From Mucilaginibacter endophyticus (lineage in GTDB: Bacteria > Bacteroidota > Bacteroidia > Sphingobacteriales > Sphingobacteriaceae), in NCBI RefSeq assembly GCF_003351025.1, contig NZ_QPCG01000001.1:317949-381948 (forward strand): a DNA stretch of 64,000 bases. Reading direction: 5' to 3'. Positions 24,476 to 33,611 of the stretch are shown here, in pieces (position 1 is the stretch's first letter; every line of letters begins with the position of its first letter). The notes below the pieces were generated by a model. The model was given only the letters and a program-made list of their open reading frames with translations, made no database searches and was not told the DNA's origin. Position numbers and translations under genes: made by a program.

Positions 24476-25249
24476 ATGGAGTTCGTGCTTAAAGAGGAAC
24501 ACGGTTTTAGTTACATCGATGAGGGCGAAGGAGAAGTGCTGTTACTGCTGCATGGTTTAATGGGGGCGTTGAGTAATTGGGATGGAGTTATTAACGAGTT
24601 TAAATCAAAGTACAGGGTTATTATCCCCATGTTGCCGGTTTACGACATGCCACTGATTAGCACCGGGGTGAAAAGTTTATCGAAATTTGTACATAAGTTT
24701 ATAAAATTTAAAAAGCTTAGTAATATTACTTTACTTGGCAATTCGCTTGGCGGACATGTGGCACTGGTTTATTTAACTACACATCCCGAAAATATAAAAG
24801 CGTTGGTTTTAACCGGAAGTTCGGGCCTATACGAAAACGCCTTTGGTGGTTCATTTCCACGTAGGGAGAGTATAGATTTTGTGCGCGAAAAAGTGCAGTT
24901 CACTTTCTACGATCCGGCTATAGCTACTGATGACCTGGTGCAGGATGTTTTCCAGACCATTAACGACAGGCATAAGGTGATCCGCTTGCTGGCGATGGCA
25001 AAATCGGCCATCAGGCATAATATGAAAAAAGATCTGCATAAGATCACTATCCCGGTATCTTTGATCTGGGGCCGTAATGATAAGATCACGCCGCCAGAGG
25101 TAGCTGTTGAATTTAACGAATTGCTTCCGGATTCAGAGCTGCATTGGATTGATAAATGCGGTCATGCCCCAATGATGGAGCATCCTGAAGAATTTAATGT
25201 TTTACTTAAGCAGTTTTTAACTAAATTAGAGACCAAAGTAAATGCGTAG
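24476..25249 (+). CDS. Alpha/beta fold hydrolase
   Basis: The 257-residue protein is a single-domain alpha/beta hydrolase with the full catalytic triad: nucleophile S90 in LGNSLGGHV, acid D202 in GRNDKITPP, and H230 in KCGHAPMM. The oxyanion-hole motif is LHGLMG (residues 25-30). It likely hydrolyses an ester or amide in the cytosol; the substrate is not indicated. The ATG of the CBS gene follows the TAG stop with no gap. The gene leads the conserved nadK-DUF6089-uppS-bamA neighbourhood. Confidence 0.93.
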   Translation: MEFVLKEEHGFSYIDEGEGEVLLLLHGLMGALSNWDGVINEFKSKYRVIIPMLPVYDMPLISTGVKSLSKFVHKFIKFKKLSNITLLGNSLGGHVALVYLTTHPENIKALVLTGSSGLYENAFGGSFPRRESIDFVREKVQFTFYDPAIATDDLVQDVFQTINDRHKVIRLLAMAKSAIRHNMKKDLHKITIPVSLIWGRNDKITPPEVAVEFNELLPDSELHWIDKCGHAPMMEHPEEFNVLLKQFLTKLETKVNA

Positions 25250-25912
25250 ATGATAGCACTTGACCTGATAGCTGACTCGATACCACCGGTACACACCTCT
25301 GATTCTATTCAGAAAGTGCTGGACCGTATGGTTGAGTTTCGCCTCAGGCATTTGCCTATTGTAAACGAAGAGCAGTTTTTAGGGTTGCTTGCCGAGGATG
25401 ACCTTATAGGCGAAAGCGATTACCAGGCGCCAATAGGATCATTGGCACTTTCGCTGGTGAATCCGTACGTACTGGAAGATCAGCATATTTATGATGTTAT
25501 CCGTTTGTTTTACGAACAGCAGCTAACTGTTGTACCGGTGCTTGACGCCAAAAGCAATTACCTTGGCCTGATATCCATTAACGCCATTACAGAATATTTT
25601 GCACAGATAACCTCGGTAGCACAGCCGGGAGGGATCATTGTGCTCGAGATTAATAATAAAAATAATTCGCTGGCGCACATGGCTCAGATAGTTGAGTCGG
25701 ATAATGCGCAGATCCTGAGCTCCTACGTTCAGTCTTTCCCCGATTCAACCCGGATGGAGGTTACGCTTAAAATCAATAAGCAGGATATTTCTGGCATCAT
25801 AGCCAGTTTCCTGAGGTATGAATATGATATCAAAGCCACCTTCAATCACAAAGATATCAACGATACCGCCCGCGACAGGTATGATTCGCTCATGAATTAT
25901 CTTAATTTGTAG
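25250..25912 (+). CDS. CBS domain protein
   Basis: The 220-residue protein has two CBS motifs (about residues 5-55 and 72-125) forming one Bateman module, which usually binds adenine nucleotides or related ligands. The remaining ~85 residues (MEVTLKINKQDISGIIASF) look like an ACT-like ligand-binding domain. There is no membrane segment or catalytic part, so it is probably a sensor or regulator of another enzyme. It begins directly after the alpha/beta hydrolase stop. In related genomes such a CBS gene sits upstream of nadK; here a LuxR-type gene on the other strand separates the two. Confidence 0.88.
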   Translation: MIALDLIADSIPPVHTSDSIQKVLDRMVEFRLRHLPIVNEEQFLGLLAEDDLIGESDYQAPIGSLALSLVNPYVLEDQHIYDVIRLFYEQQLTVVPVLDAKSNYLGLISINAITEYFAQITSVAQPGGIIVLEINNKNNSLAHMAQIVESDNAQILSSYVQSFPDSTRMEVTLKINKQDISGIIASFLRYEYDIKATFNHKDINDTARDRYDSLMNYLNL

Positions 25913-25981
25913 TCTTAAGCCCGAAGTCGGATATCTGCAATTTAAATTATTGACTTAGGACTCAGAACTTCCGACTTGAGA
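25913..25981. repeat. Imperfect inverted repeat in a convergent gap
   Basis: The sequences AGTCTTAAGCCCGAAGTCGGA and TTCCGACTTGAGACT flank a short AT-rich centre and pair imperfectly. A nearby stretch (GACTTAGGACTCAGAACTT) resembles the ACTCAGAACTTA repeat before the aminotransferase gene at about 7690. It may act as a weak two-way terminator for the CBS and LuxR genes. Confidence 0.5.
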
Positions 25982-26644
25982 CTAAACCAAATTATAAGCT
26001 TGTGCAAACCGCACGGCATCATAGTGATTTTTTAACCGCAACTTATTCTTGATGTTTTTACGATGGGTTTCGGCGGTGGCTGGGGCAATAAACAGTTTGG
26101 TGCCTATCTCTGCCGAACTCATGCCCATGGCTATGTATTTCAACACTTCTTTCTCACGCCGGGTAAGGGTTAAAAACAGCAGGTTGTTTTGCCTTAAAAA
26201 CGAGATATCGTCCATAAGGCGGTTCACTTTGGTAGTGATGTGGTGAACAGGATCCAGCATGCTGGCCAAAGTTAAAATGTGAGTGGCATCGCCTGCTTCA
26301 TTACGGGAAAAAACATTTGTGGTACTAACAAAAAGCTGCCATTCTGCATGTTGTGAGGCGCGGGCCTGCTGAAAATAAGATACATGGTCCTGGGTGCGGC
26401 TTTTTATAAGATGTAATATTTTAGGCACGTATTCGTCGCTATCTTCGGTGTTGAAATATTTTATGTGATAGGTTTCCGGCCCCATAGCCTTTAACTCGTT
26501 AAGCGTTGTACCCAATATATTAAGGCCTACACTGTTCATATACACTATCTGCAAAGTTTCAACCTCATGTATGATCAGGGCCGAGGGAAGTTCATCTGCA
26601 ATTGACTGTATATGGGATAATTTTTGTGTAAAGGTTTGATCCAT
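25982..26644 (-). CDS. LuxR-type transcriptional regulator with PAS-like sensor
   Basis: The 220-residue protein joins an N-terminal PAS-like sensor domain (about residues 10-125; MNSVGLNILGTTLNELKAMG) to a LuxR-type helix-turn-helix (about 155-215). The recognition region is REKEVLKYIAMGMSSAEIGTKLFIAPATAETHRKNI-like, close to the NarL/FixJ family. No phospho-acceptor receiver domain is present, so it is a one-component-style regulator. The ligand is unknown. It is on the opposite strand between the CBS gene and nadK and does not belong to the usual envelope cluster. Confidence 0.88.
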   Translation of the reverse strand: MDQTFTQKLSHIQSIADELPSALIIHEVETLQIVYMNSVGLNILGTTLNELKAMGPETYHIKYFNTEDSDEYVPKILHLIKSRTQDHVSYFQQARASQHAEWQLFVSTTNVFSRNEAGDATHILTLASMLDPVHHITTKVNRLMDDISFLRQNNLLFLTLTRREKEVLKYIAMGMSSAEIGTKLFIAPATAETHRKNIKNKLRLKNHYDAVRFAQAYNLV

Positions 26645-26917
26645 ATATAAATAACCGTTGTTTAATATCTGTAAGATAGGCCAAAATAGTTAAACTTAAT
26701 TATTTTACTTTGAAGTTATTTATCTGTTAAAGCAATTAAATCGCCCGTATTCGGAAATATAAGCAAACAATAGCATGGGGTTTGTCTTTATAGAGGTATA
26801 GTTCATATAACAGGCAAATCAGGAGGCAATTGGAATGTAATGGTTGTGCCGGTATTAATTATTTATGCCTTGCTGCATTAATGTACTTTCAAAGTTCGAT
26901 ATTCGCTTTTTTAAAAA

Positions 26918-27799
26918 ATGAAAATAGCAGTTTACGGCAGGCCATTTAATGAGCCATCTGTTTTACCTTTTATACAGCAGGTTTTTGATAGCCTTGCACA
27001 ACACAGTGTTGATATTTACGTGCATCAGCAACTTCACGAATACTTGCAGGATAAGCTAACCACAGTACAATATAAAGTATTGCGCCCGGCCGAAACATTG
27101 AAAGGTTTTATCGATATTTTTATAACACTTGGTGGTGACGGAACCCTGCTTGATACGGTTACCTTGATCCGCGATTCGGGGATCCCTGTTATAGGTATCA
27201 ACTTTGGGCGCCTTGGCTTTTTAGCCAGTGTTAATAAAAGCGATATTACCGCGGCTATTCATGCTGTGGTAAACAGGCAATTTACCTGCGATTGCAGGGA
27301 GCTGCTCACTGTCGACTCAAACCCTAACGTTTTTGGCAGTAATAATTTCGCACTTAATGATATAACTATCCATAAGCGCGATGATGCTGCCATGATTATA
27401 ACCCATGTGTTTTTAAATGATGAATTTTTAAATTCATACTGGGGCGATGGGCTTATTATCTCTACATCAACCGGCTCAACGGCTTATTCGTTAAGCTGCG
27501 GTGGCCCTATTATTTTTCCGCAGTCAAACAGTATTGTGGTAACCCCTGTATCACCGCATAACCTTAACGTGCGGCCTATAGTGATCCCGGATACGAGCAA
27601 GCTTTGCTTCGAGGTTGAAAGCCGGAGTGCCAATTACATCATTTCATGCGATTCGCGGACAGAAGTTTTGGATCAAACAGTTAAGTTTCATGTACAAAAG
27701 GCCAGTTTTCAGTTAAATTTAATACGGCTTAGTAATGAAAGTTACTTAACTACGTTAAGAAATAAACTGCTTTGGGGTCTTGACGCCCGTAACTACTAA
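26918..27799 (+). CDS. nadK: NAD kinase
   Basis: The 293-residue cytosolic enzyme phosphorylates NAD to NADP. The ATP-binding motif is GGDGTLLDTV (residues 72-81), followed by NFGRLGFLA (substrate site) and STGSTAYSLSCGGPI near residues 187-201, which are the standard NadK/PpnK landmarks. Length is normal (about 290). The DUF6089 gene starts 9 bp later. In Sphingobacteriaceae nadK sits in front of uppS-bamA, as here. Confidence 0.95.
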   Translation: MKIAVYGRPFNEPSVLPFIQQVFDSLAQHSVDIYVHQQLHEYLQDKLTTVQYKVLRPAETLKGFIDIFITLGGDGTLLDTVTLIRDSGIPVIGINFGRLGFLASVNKSDITAAIHAVVNRQFTCDCRELLTVDSNPNVFGSNNFALNDITIHKRDDAAMIITHVFLNDEFLNSYWGDGLIISTSTGSTAYSLSCGGPIIFPQSNSIVVTPVSPHNLNVRPIVIPDTSKLCFEVESRSANYIISCDSRTEVLDQTVKFHVQKASFQLNLIRLSNESYLTTLRNKLLWGLDARNY

Positions 27800-27808
27800 A
27801 TTTGATTA

Positions 27809-28594
27809 ATGCCTAAATATCTACTTTTAGCGATATTCTTGTTTTTAACTTATCAGCTGCAGGCCCAAACCTGGGAAATAGGCGGCTCGATAGGTGGTGC
27901 AGGCTATATTGGTGATCTTAACCCCAATAACCCTGTCAAAATAAGTGGCGTATCAGCAGGCATATTTGGTAAAAGAAATTTCGACGGCTATTTTTCGGCT
28001 AAGCTTAATGTAGGCGTTGGCACTATCTCAGCTTATGACAACCGTTCCGGCTATCCTCAGTTTCGCGAACGTAACCTCAATTTTAAAGATCAGTTGCGTG
28101 AGGTTAGCCTTACCGGCGAATTTAATTTCATGAATTATATTCCCGATGCCGGACGAAATAAATATACACCATATATATTTACAGGTATAGGCGTAACATC
28201 TTATGCCCCCAGGGCGCAGGATTATCATGGCCGAGAAGTTGGCCTAAGGCAGCTTAAAACCGAGGGGCAGCTGAAACCATATGGCAACAATACAGTTGTG
28301 ATTCCCTATGGTTTAGGCATTAAGTATAATCTTTCGGGTAAATTTACGATCATGGCCGATATGGGATATCGCTATGCCTTTACCGATTATCTTGATGATG
28401 TAAGTGGAGTATACGCCGATAAAACCAAAATGAGCGCGCTTGCCGCTGTACTTTCTGACCGCTCGGGTGAAAAGACCGGCGTTTATACCGGAACTATTGG
28501 TTCCCAACGCGGTGATTTCAAATCGCATGATACTTACTTCTTTCTCAATTTTACCATCTCATTTACTTTCGTAACGGCTAATTGTTACTTCTAA
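27809..28594 (+). CDS. DUF6089 outer membrane beta-barrel protein
   Basis: The 261-residue protein has a signal peptide (residues 1-19, ending QAQ) and a mature beta-rich part with strand repeats typical of a small outer membrane barrel. The opening WEIGGSIGGAGYIGDLNPNNP matches the DUF6089 family as I know it. Members sit between nadK and uppS in many Bacteroidota but have no proven role; surface assembly or structural roles are guesses. The protein ends with FLNFTISFTF, a barrel-type C-terminal strand. It starts 9 bp after nadK. Confidence 0.85.
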   Translation: MPKYLLLAIFLFLTYQLQAQTWEIGGSIGGAGYIGDLNPNNPVKISGVSAGIFGKRNFDGYFSAKLNVGVGTISAYDNRSGYPQFRERNLNFKDQLREVSLTGEFNFMNYIPDAGRNKYTPYIFTGIGVTSYAPRAQDYHGREVGLRQLKTEGQLKPYGNNTVVIPYGLGIKYNLSGKFTIMADMGYRYAFTDYLDDVSGVYADKTKMSALAAVLSDRSGEKTGVYTGTIGSQRGDFKSHDTYFFLNFTISFTFVTANCYF

Positions 28595-28768
28595 TCGGCT
28601 AAGTCTCATGGGTACAGCATGGATCCGCCTTGGAATTATTATGTCTTTTTGGATAATAAAACAATATTTAATTCGTTTTTAAATTAAAATACAATATTTA
28701 ATTCTGTTTATGTGTTGTGTTTTGTAATTTAGTATTGTGATTAATTGTTAACCTTAAATCTTAAAGTC

Positions 28769-29287
28769 ATGGCCGAATTAAATTCATCTCCCCAAAATGG
28801 CGGCGGAAAACACAAACGAAAAAAAATAAACGCCCGTGTTGATCTTACTGCAATGGTCGATCTGGCATTCCTGCTCATTACCTTTTTTATTATGACCACC
28901 ACACTAGCCAAATCAAAGGCAATGGACCTGGCCATGCCGGTGGGGGAGCAAAGTGAAGCAGTAGGAGCCAGTCGTACCTTAACAGTATGCCTCGGTAAGG
29001 ATAATAAGGCAATATACTTTTTAGGCGAGCTCAAAAATCCGATTATCGCGCCCTCGATAACAGATTTTAATGCTGATGGTATCCGCAAAGCCCTTATCGA
29101 TGTAAATAAGAAGGTACATGATAAAACAGGAAAATCCATGATTGTACTGGTAAAGCCCGGCGAAAAATCGCAATACAGCAATTTGGTGAGCACGCTTGAT
29201 GAGCTGGCTATTACAGGTATCCAGCAATACGCCATAGTTGATATTAAACCCGAAGATGTTGATGCGCTTAAACAAAAAGGAATATAA
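28769..29287 (+). CDS. exbD: ExbD/TolR family biopolymer transport protein
   Basis: The 172-residue protein is an ExbD/TolR component: a basic N-terminus (KHKRKKINARVDLTAMVDLAF), one membrane segment around residues 31-49 (FLLITFFIMTTTLA), and a periplasmic domain. The aspartate in the segment (TAMVDLAF) is the family's proton-channel residue. ExbD works with ExbB to energise TonB or Tol at the outer membrane. No exbB or tonB gene is next to it, so it is an orphan copy, or its partner is elsewhere. I chose ATG 28769 (MAELNSS) because the upstream in-frame codon is not an ATG. Confidence 0.9.
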   Translation: MAELNSSPQNGGGKHKRKKINARVDLTAMVDLAFLLITFFIMTTTLAKSKAMDLAMPVGEQSEAVGASRTLTVCLGKDNKAIYFLGELKNPIIAPSITDFNADGIRKALIDVNKKVHDKTGKSMIVLVKPGEKSQYSNLVSTLDELAITGIQQYAIVDIKPEDVDALKQKGI

Positions 29288-29332
29288 TAGTGTAACGCTA
29301 TTGTAAGCAAATTTACAGGTCACTTTTCATGG

Positions 29333-29376
29333 CCGGCAGCTTTTATTATCAAACAGATAATAGCTGCCGGTTTTTT
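29333..29376 (+). terminator. Rho-independent terminator after exbD
   Basis: The stem pairs CCGGCAGC (29333-29340) with GCTGCCGG (29363-29370), extended by TATTATC/GATAATA, and is followed by TTTTTT. It is a strong intrinsic terminator that separates exbD from uppS. Confidence 0.88.
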
Positions 29377-29496
29377 ATTTTATCCTAAATATTATGAAAA
29401 ATGATGGTTTTTACAGCTGTTTAGCTTGTTTTAATGTATTATTCGCAATAACATTTTCTTTTAGTGCGGGATACTAAAAAAATACAAAGTAAGTTT

Positions 29497-29504
29497 TACC
29501 TTTG
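29497..29504 (+). promoter_or_regulatory. Putative -7 box for uppS-bamA
   Basis: TACCTTTG matches TAnnTTTG. It lies downstream of the exbD terminator, so uppS, bamA and the first ompH are probably transcribed from here with a leader of about 140 nt. Confidence 0.4.
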
Positions 29505-29650
29505 TACCCTGAAAAATCCGTCAATTTGCGTGGCAAAAATGGCAGATAGGGTTAATTTTTAATTGATTAGTCTAACAACCGAATATAGCAGACCATAAGT
29601 ATTGATGGAAAATTTTACACGAGTGTGTTTGTACGGGGTGGTTTTTGATA

Positions 29651-30400
29651 ATGAGTAATATGGATTATTTGGATCAGATTGATTTGTCGAAACTACCAAA
29701 ACACGTGGCTATCATTATGGATGGCAACGGGCGCTGGGCAAAAGGCAAAGGCAAACTAAGAATATTTGGCCATCACAGCGGTGTAACATCTGTTAGGGAT
29801 GTTGTTGAGGGTGCCGATAAGTTGGGTATTAAATATATCACGTTATATACATTTTCGTCCGAAAACTGGAACCGTCCTAAACTGGAGGTTATGGCAATCA
29901 TGGAGCTGATGGTAACTACCATTCATAAAGAAGTTCCCGGTTTTATGAAAAATAACATCAAACTTAACGCCATAGGCGATCTGGATATGTTGCCCGAAAG
30001 ATGTCTCCGCGAACTTAATAGTGCTATCGATACAACTTCAGGCAATACAGGCGTGGTGCTTACGCTGGCTTTGAGTTACAGCTCGCGCCGTGAAATTGTG
30101 AGCGCAGCAAAAAATATCGCTATAAAAGTAAAAAATGGCGAGCTGGATGTGAATGATATTAATGAAGAGGTTTTTGAACAAAACCTTTTTACCGGCGATA
30201 TGCCGAACCCCGAGCTGCTGATCAGAACCAGTGGTGAATACCGTATCAGTAATTATTTATTATGGCAGATTGCCTACGCCGAGTTGTATTTTACAACTAA
30301 ATTATGGCCCGATTTCAGGAAGGAAGACCTGTATGAAGCAGTGATTGATTTCCAGAAACGTGAGCGCCGTTTTGGCCTAACAAGCGAGCAGGTGAACTAA
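29651..30400 (+). CDS. uppS: Isoprenyl transferase (undecaprenyl diphosphate synthase)
   Basis: The 249-residue protein is a cis-prenyltransferase. The catalytic aspartate is D24 in IIMDGNGRWAKG, and the RTSGEYRISNYLLWQ motif near residues 195-209 binds the isopentenyl diphosphate. It elongates farnesyl diphosphate to the undecaprenyl carrier for cell wall and glycan assembly. I chose ATG 29651 (MSNMDYL); a TTG lies two codons upstream. Most sequences have Q where the motif here has Y (SGEQR to SGEYR). It lies directly before bamA as in many Bacteroidota. Confidence 0.95.
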   Translation: MSNMDYLDQIDLSKLPKHVAIIMDGNGRWAKGKGKLRIFGHHSGVTSVRDVVEGADKLGIKYITLYTFSSENWNRPKLEVMAIMELMVTTIHKEVPGFMKNNIKLNAIGDLDMLPERCLRELNSAIDTTSGNTGVVLTLALSYSSRREIVSAAKNIAIKVKNGELDVNDINEEVFEQNLFTGDMPNPELLIRTSGEYRISNYLLWQIAYAELYFTTKLWPDFRKEDLYEAVIDFQKRERRFGLTSEQVN

Positions 30401-30463
30401 ATTTTTACTTTTAACAAATTTTAACAACTGTATAAATTATTTTTAGCCCACTAAAATATTCGA

Positions 30464-33016
30464 ATGTATAAATTTCTTTTTGCTATTCTTTTCTCGGTTT
30501 TGGCTACTACGGCTTTCGCCCAGATATCCAACGGGCCGAGGCCTACACTGTCAAAATCGATACCGGCTGATAGTTTAAGTTATCTTAATCCTAAAGATTA
30601 TATTATTGGTGGTATTTCTGTTAGTGGCGCAAAATATCTTGATAAAGACATCCTGATCCAATTATCCAAATTAACCAAAGGCGATCGTATCAACCTTCCG
30701 GGTGAGCGTAATGCCGAGGTAATTAAAACCTTATACCAACAAGGTTTATTTGATGATGTTCAGTTAAACATCACGAAAATTAATATGGATACTGTTTACC
30801 TGGAGATTGCCGTATCTGAACGTCCGCGTTTATCACGGATGCATCTGACCGGTATTCGTAAAGGCGAGATTGAAGACGTTCAGAAAAAACTGAACGACCG
30901 TGTGGGCAAGATCGTAAACGAAAACCTCATCAGTACAACAACTGCTATTATTAAAAAGCATTTTAACGAAAAAGGTTTCTTAAATACTACAGTTACCATC
31001 ACCCAGCGTAAAGATCAGGGTGATGTTAACAGCGTTATTTTGGATGTTGCCATTGATAAAAAGACAAAGGTTAAAATTAACGATGTAATTTTTGAAGGCA
31101 ATAAGGCATTTAGCACAGGTACCCTGCGCGGATTTTTAAGTAAAACCCGTAAGCGTAAATGGTATAACCTGTTTGGTTCAAAGAAATTTAAGCAGGATAA
31201 ATACGAAGAAGATAAACAGAACCTGATAGAAAAAATGCAGGGCAGGGGCTACCGCGATGCCGAAATCCTGAGCGATTCTGTTTGGAAACACGATGATGAA
31301 ACTGTAAACGTAAAACTTAAAGTATACGAAGGCCCTAAATATTACTTTGGTAATGTTAAGTTTTCGGGCAATGCTAAGTATAATACTGATCTGTTAAACA
31401 GGATTCTCCATGTTAAGAAAGGCGACGTATTTAGCGAAGATGAGCTGAACAAACGTTTAAGTGGCCCAACTCCGGGTAACGATGACGTTTCATCACTTTA
31501 TTTGAATGATGGTTACTTAACCTTCAATGCCGATCCGGTACAAACAAGGGTATATAATGATACTGTTGATGTTGATGTGAGGATTTACGAAGGCCCACAG
31601 TATACCATTAACCGCGTTATGTTAAAAGGTAATGATGTTACCAACGATAAAGTGGTGATGCGCGAGATCCAGACTAAACCTGGTCAAAAATTCAACAAAG
31701 AGCTATTGATCCGCAGTGCGCGTGAAATTGGTCAGCTGGGTAACTTTGATGAGCAAAAAACCGAGCCTAAGCCAACCAATATCAATCCGCAGGATGGTAC
31801 TGTTGACTTGGTTTATAACGTAGTTGAAAAACCTTCAGACCAGATCGAGCTTTCGGGCGGTTTTGGTGGTGGCCAGCTGGTAGGTACTTTAGGTTTAACC
31901 TTTAATAACTTCTCCATCCGTAATATATTCCACCTTAAAGCTTACAAACCACTGCCAAAAGGTGATGGCCAGAAACTGAGCTTAAGGGGACAGTCAAGCG
32001 GTCGTACTTATCAAAACTTCTCGTTCACATTCTCTGAGCCATGGTTAGGTGGTAAAAAACCAATCTACTTTGCGTTATCAGCTTATACCCAGGGAAGTTC
32101 AACCGGTCAGTACTATCCAAAATCAAGCCCTTACTATAACAACCTGCGTATTAATGGTGTGGGTGTTACATTGGGTAAACGTTTGAAATGGCCAGATAAC
32201 TACTTCCAGTTAAACTACTCACTTAACTTTGACCATTATAGCCTTGATAACTATACCGGTTACCTGTTTACAAACGGTACCTCTTATAATATCAAGTTAA
32301 CCCAGGAATTGACACGCAACTCGATAGATGCGCCGATTTTCCCAACACAGGGTTCAAACATTAAGCTAACTATCCAGGCTACGCCGCCATATTCATTGTT
32401 TAATAACATCAACTACCGTATTGCTACTCCAGAGCAGCGTTACCACTTTGTTGAGTATTATAAATTTAAATATGACGCGCAATGGTTCTCTAAACTGGTA
32501 GGTAAGTTTGTATTGATGTCGCAAGTGAGGTTCGGTTTCCTTGGTCAGTACAACCACGAAGTAGGTCCTTCACCGTTTGAGCGCTTTAAATTGGGTGGCG
32601 ACGGTATGCAGAGCTACCAGTTTTTACAAGGTAGCGAGATCATCGGTTTACGTGGTTACCAAAACTTCTCGATTGTGCCTGAAGGTTCAAACGAAAATCA
32701 GAATACCAACACCGGTAGCGCTATCTACAATAAATACACCCTGGAGCTTCGTCACCCGGTTATTGCAAGCCAGTCGGCAACTATCTTCCTGTTAGCATTT
32801 GCTGAAGGTGGTAATGCGTGGAACCAGTTTAGCCAGTTTAATCCGTTTAACGTAAGACGTTCGGTAGGTGTGGGCGCAAGGATATTTTTACCTATATTTG
32901 GCTTGCTTGGGTTAGATTATGGCTATGGCTTTGACAAAATACCGGGACAACCGGATGCAAATAAAGGCCAGTTCCATTTTACAATTTCTCAGAGTTTATC
33001 CGGCGGATTTAATTAA
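30464..33016 (+). CDS. bamA: Outer membrane protein assembly factor BamA
   Basis: The 850-residue protein has a signal peptide (residues 1-21, ending FAQ), POTRA repeats (about 45-480, for example IIGGISVSGAKYLD, KVKINDVIFEGNKAF, NRVMLKGNDVTND) and a C-terminal 16-strand barrel (about 490-850). The barrel includes the lid-loop motif GLRGYQ near residue 728, a conserved BamA feature. It inserts beta-barrel proteins into the outer membrane. The Skp-like ompH gene starts 16 bp after its stop, and two more OmpH genes follow, the usual partners. Confidence 0.96.
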   Translation: MYKFLFAILFSVLATTAFAQISNGPRPTLSKSIPADSLSYLNPKDYIIGGISVSGAKYLDKDILIQLSKLTKGDRINLPGERNAEVIKTLYQQGLFDDVQLNITKINMDTVYLEIAVSERPRLSRMHLTGIRKGEIEDVQKKLNDRVGKIVNENLISTTTAIIKKHFNEKGFLNTTVTITQRKDQGDVNSVILDVAIDKKTKVKINDVIFEGNKAFSTGTLRGFLSKTRKRKWYNLFGSKKFKQDKYEEDKQNLIEKMQGRGYRDAEILSDSVWKHDDETVNVKLKVYEGPKYYFGNVKFSGNAKYNTDLLNRILHVKKGDVFSEDELNKRLSGPTPGNDDVSSLYLNDGYLTFNADPVQTRVYNDTVDVDVRIYEGPQYTINRVMLKGNDVTNDKVVMREIQTKPGQKFNKELLIRSAREIGQLGNFDEQKTEPKPTNINPQDGTVDLVYNVVEKPSDQIELSGGFGGGQLVGTLGLTFNNFSIRNIFHLKAYKPLPKGDGQKLSLRGQSSGRTYQNFSFTFSEPWLGGKKPIYFALSAYTQGSSTGQYYPKSSPYYNNLRINGVGVTLGKRLKWPDNYFQLNYSLNFDHYSLDNYTGYLFTNGTSYNIKLTQELTRNSIDAPIFPTQGSNIKLTIQATPPYSLFNNINYRIATPEQRYHFVEYYKFKYDAQWFSKLVGKFVLMSQVRFGFLGQYNHEVGPSPFERFKLGGDGMQSYQFLQGSEIIGLRGYQNFSIVPEGSNENQNTNTGSAIYNKYTLELRHPVIASQSATIFLLAFAEGGNAWNQFSQFNPFNVRRSVGVGARIFLPIFGLLGLDYGYGFDKIPGQPDANKGQFHFTISQSLSGGFN

Positions 33017-33032
33017 TTTGCGTACCGAATTT

Positions 33033-33563
33033 ATGAAGAAGATAATTTTAGTAGCCTTTTTAACGTTAACTGCTTTTGCAGGAGCTTATGCGCAACGTTT
33101 TGCTTATGTTGACTCGGAGTATATATTAAAGCACATGCCTGAGTATGCCTCATCACAAAAGCAACTGGCTGCATTATCTGATCAATGGCAAAAAGAGGTT
33201 GATGGCCGTTTTCAGGAAATTGACCGTTTGTATAAGGCCTACCAGGCCGATCAGGTGCTGATGACCCCTGACATGAAGAAACGCCGTGAGGCCGAAATTG
33301 TAGATAAAGAGAAGGCGGCGAAAGATTTTCAACGCCAGAAGTTTGGCCCGGATGGTGAGCTTTCGCAAAGAAGCACAGCGCTGATTAAACCAATTCAGGA
33401 TAGGGTGTCTAAAGCTGTACAAGCAGTTGCTGAAGGCGATAACCTGGATATGATTTTTGACAAAAACAGCGAGGTGATTATGTTATATGCAAGCCCGCGA
33501 TATGATAAAAGCGCGGATGTTATAACCAGGTTAGGATTAAAGCCGGGAGTATTTGCTAAATAA
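33033..33563 (+). CDS. OmpH/Skp family periplasmic chaperone, copy 1
   Basis: The 176-residue protein has a signal peptide (residues 1-20, ending AYAQ) and a coiled-coil OmpH/Skp-type mature part (residues 40-120 charged helices: KEVDGRFQEIDRLYKAYQ). Such chaperones carry unfolded outer membrane proteins to BamA. I chose ATG 33033; the in-frame ATGs further upstream would fall inside bamA. It differs clearly from the two copies downstream (ends PGVFAK), so it is the older, diverged paralog. Size is normal for the family. Confidence 0.9.
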   Translation: MKKIILVAFLTLTAFAGAYAQRFAYVDSEYILKHMPEYASSQKQLAALSDQWQKEVDGRFQEIDRLYKAYQADQVLMTPDMKKRREAEIVDKEKAAKDFQRQKFGPDGELSQRSTALIKPIQDRVSKAVQAVAEGDNLDMIFDKNSEVIMLYASPRYDKSADVITRLGLKPGVFAK

Positions 33564-33611
33564 TTTGAATTAAGATAAATCGAACTATTATTTAAACACA
33601 GAAAAAGGAAA

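Larger units (their letters stand above)
29288..29650. other. Intergenic region before uppS
   Basis: No gene is visible. The region holds the exbD terminator (29333-29376), an AT-rich stretch and a promoter-like box (29497-29504) about 150 nt before the uppS start. Confidence 0.6.

Noticed and set aside
32919..33032. OmpH start inside bamA
   Set aside because: The upstream in-frame codons run through bamA in another frame and precede a clear signal peptide at 33033.
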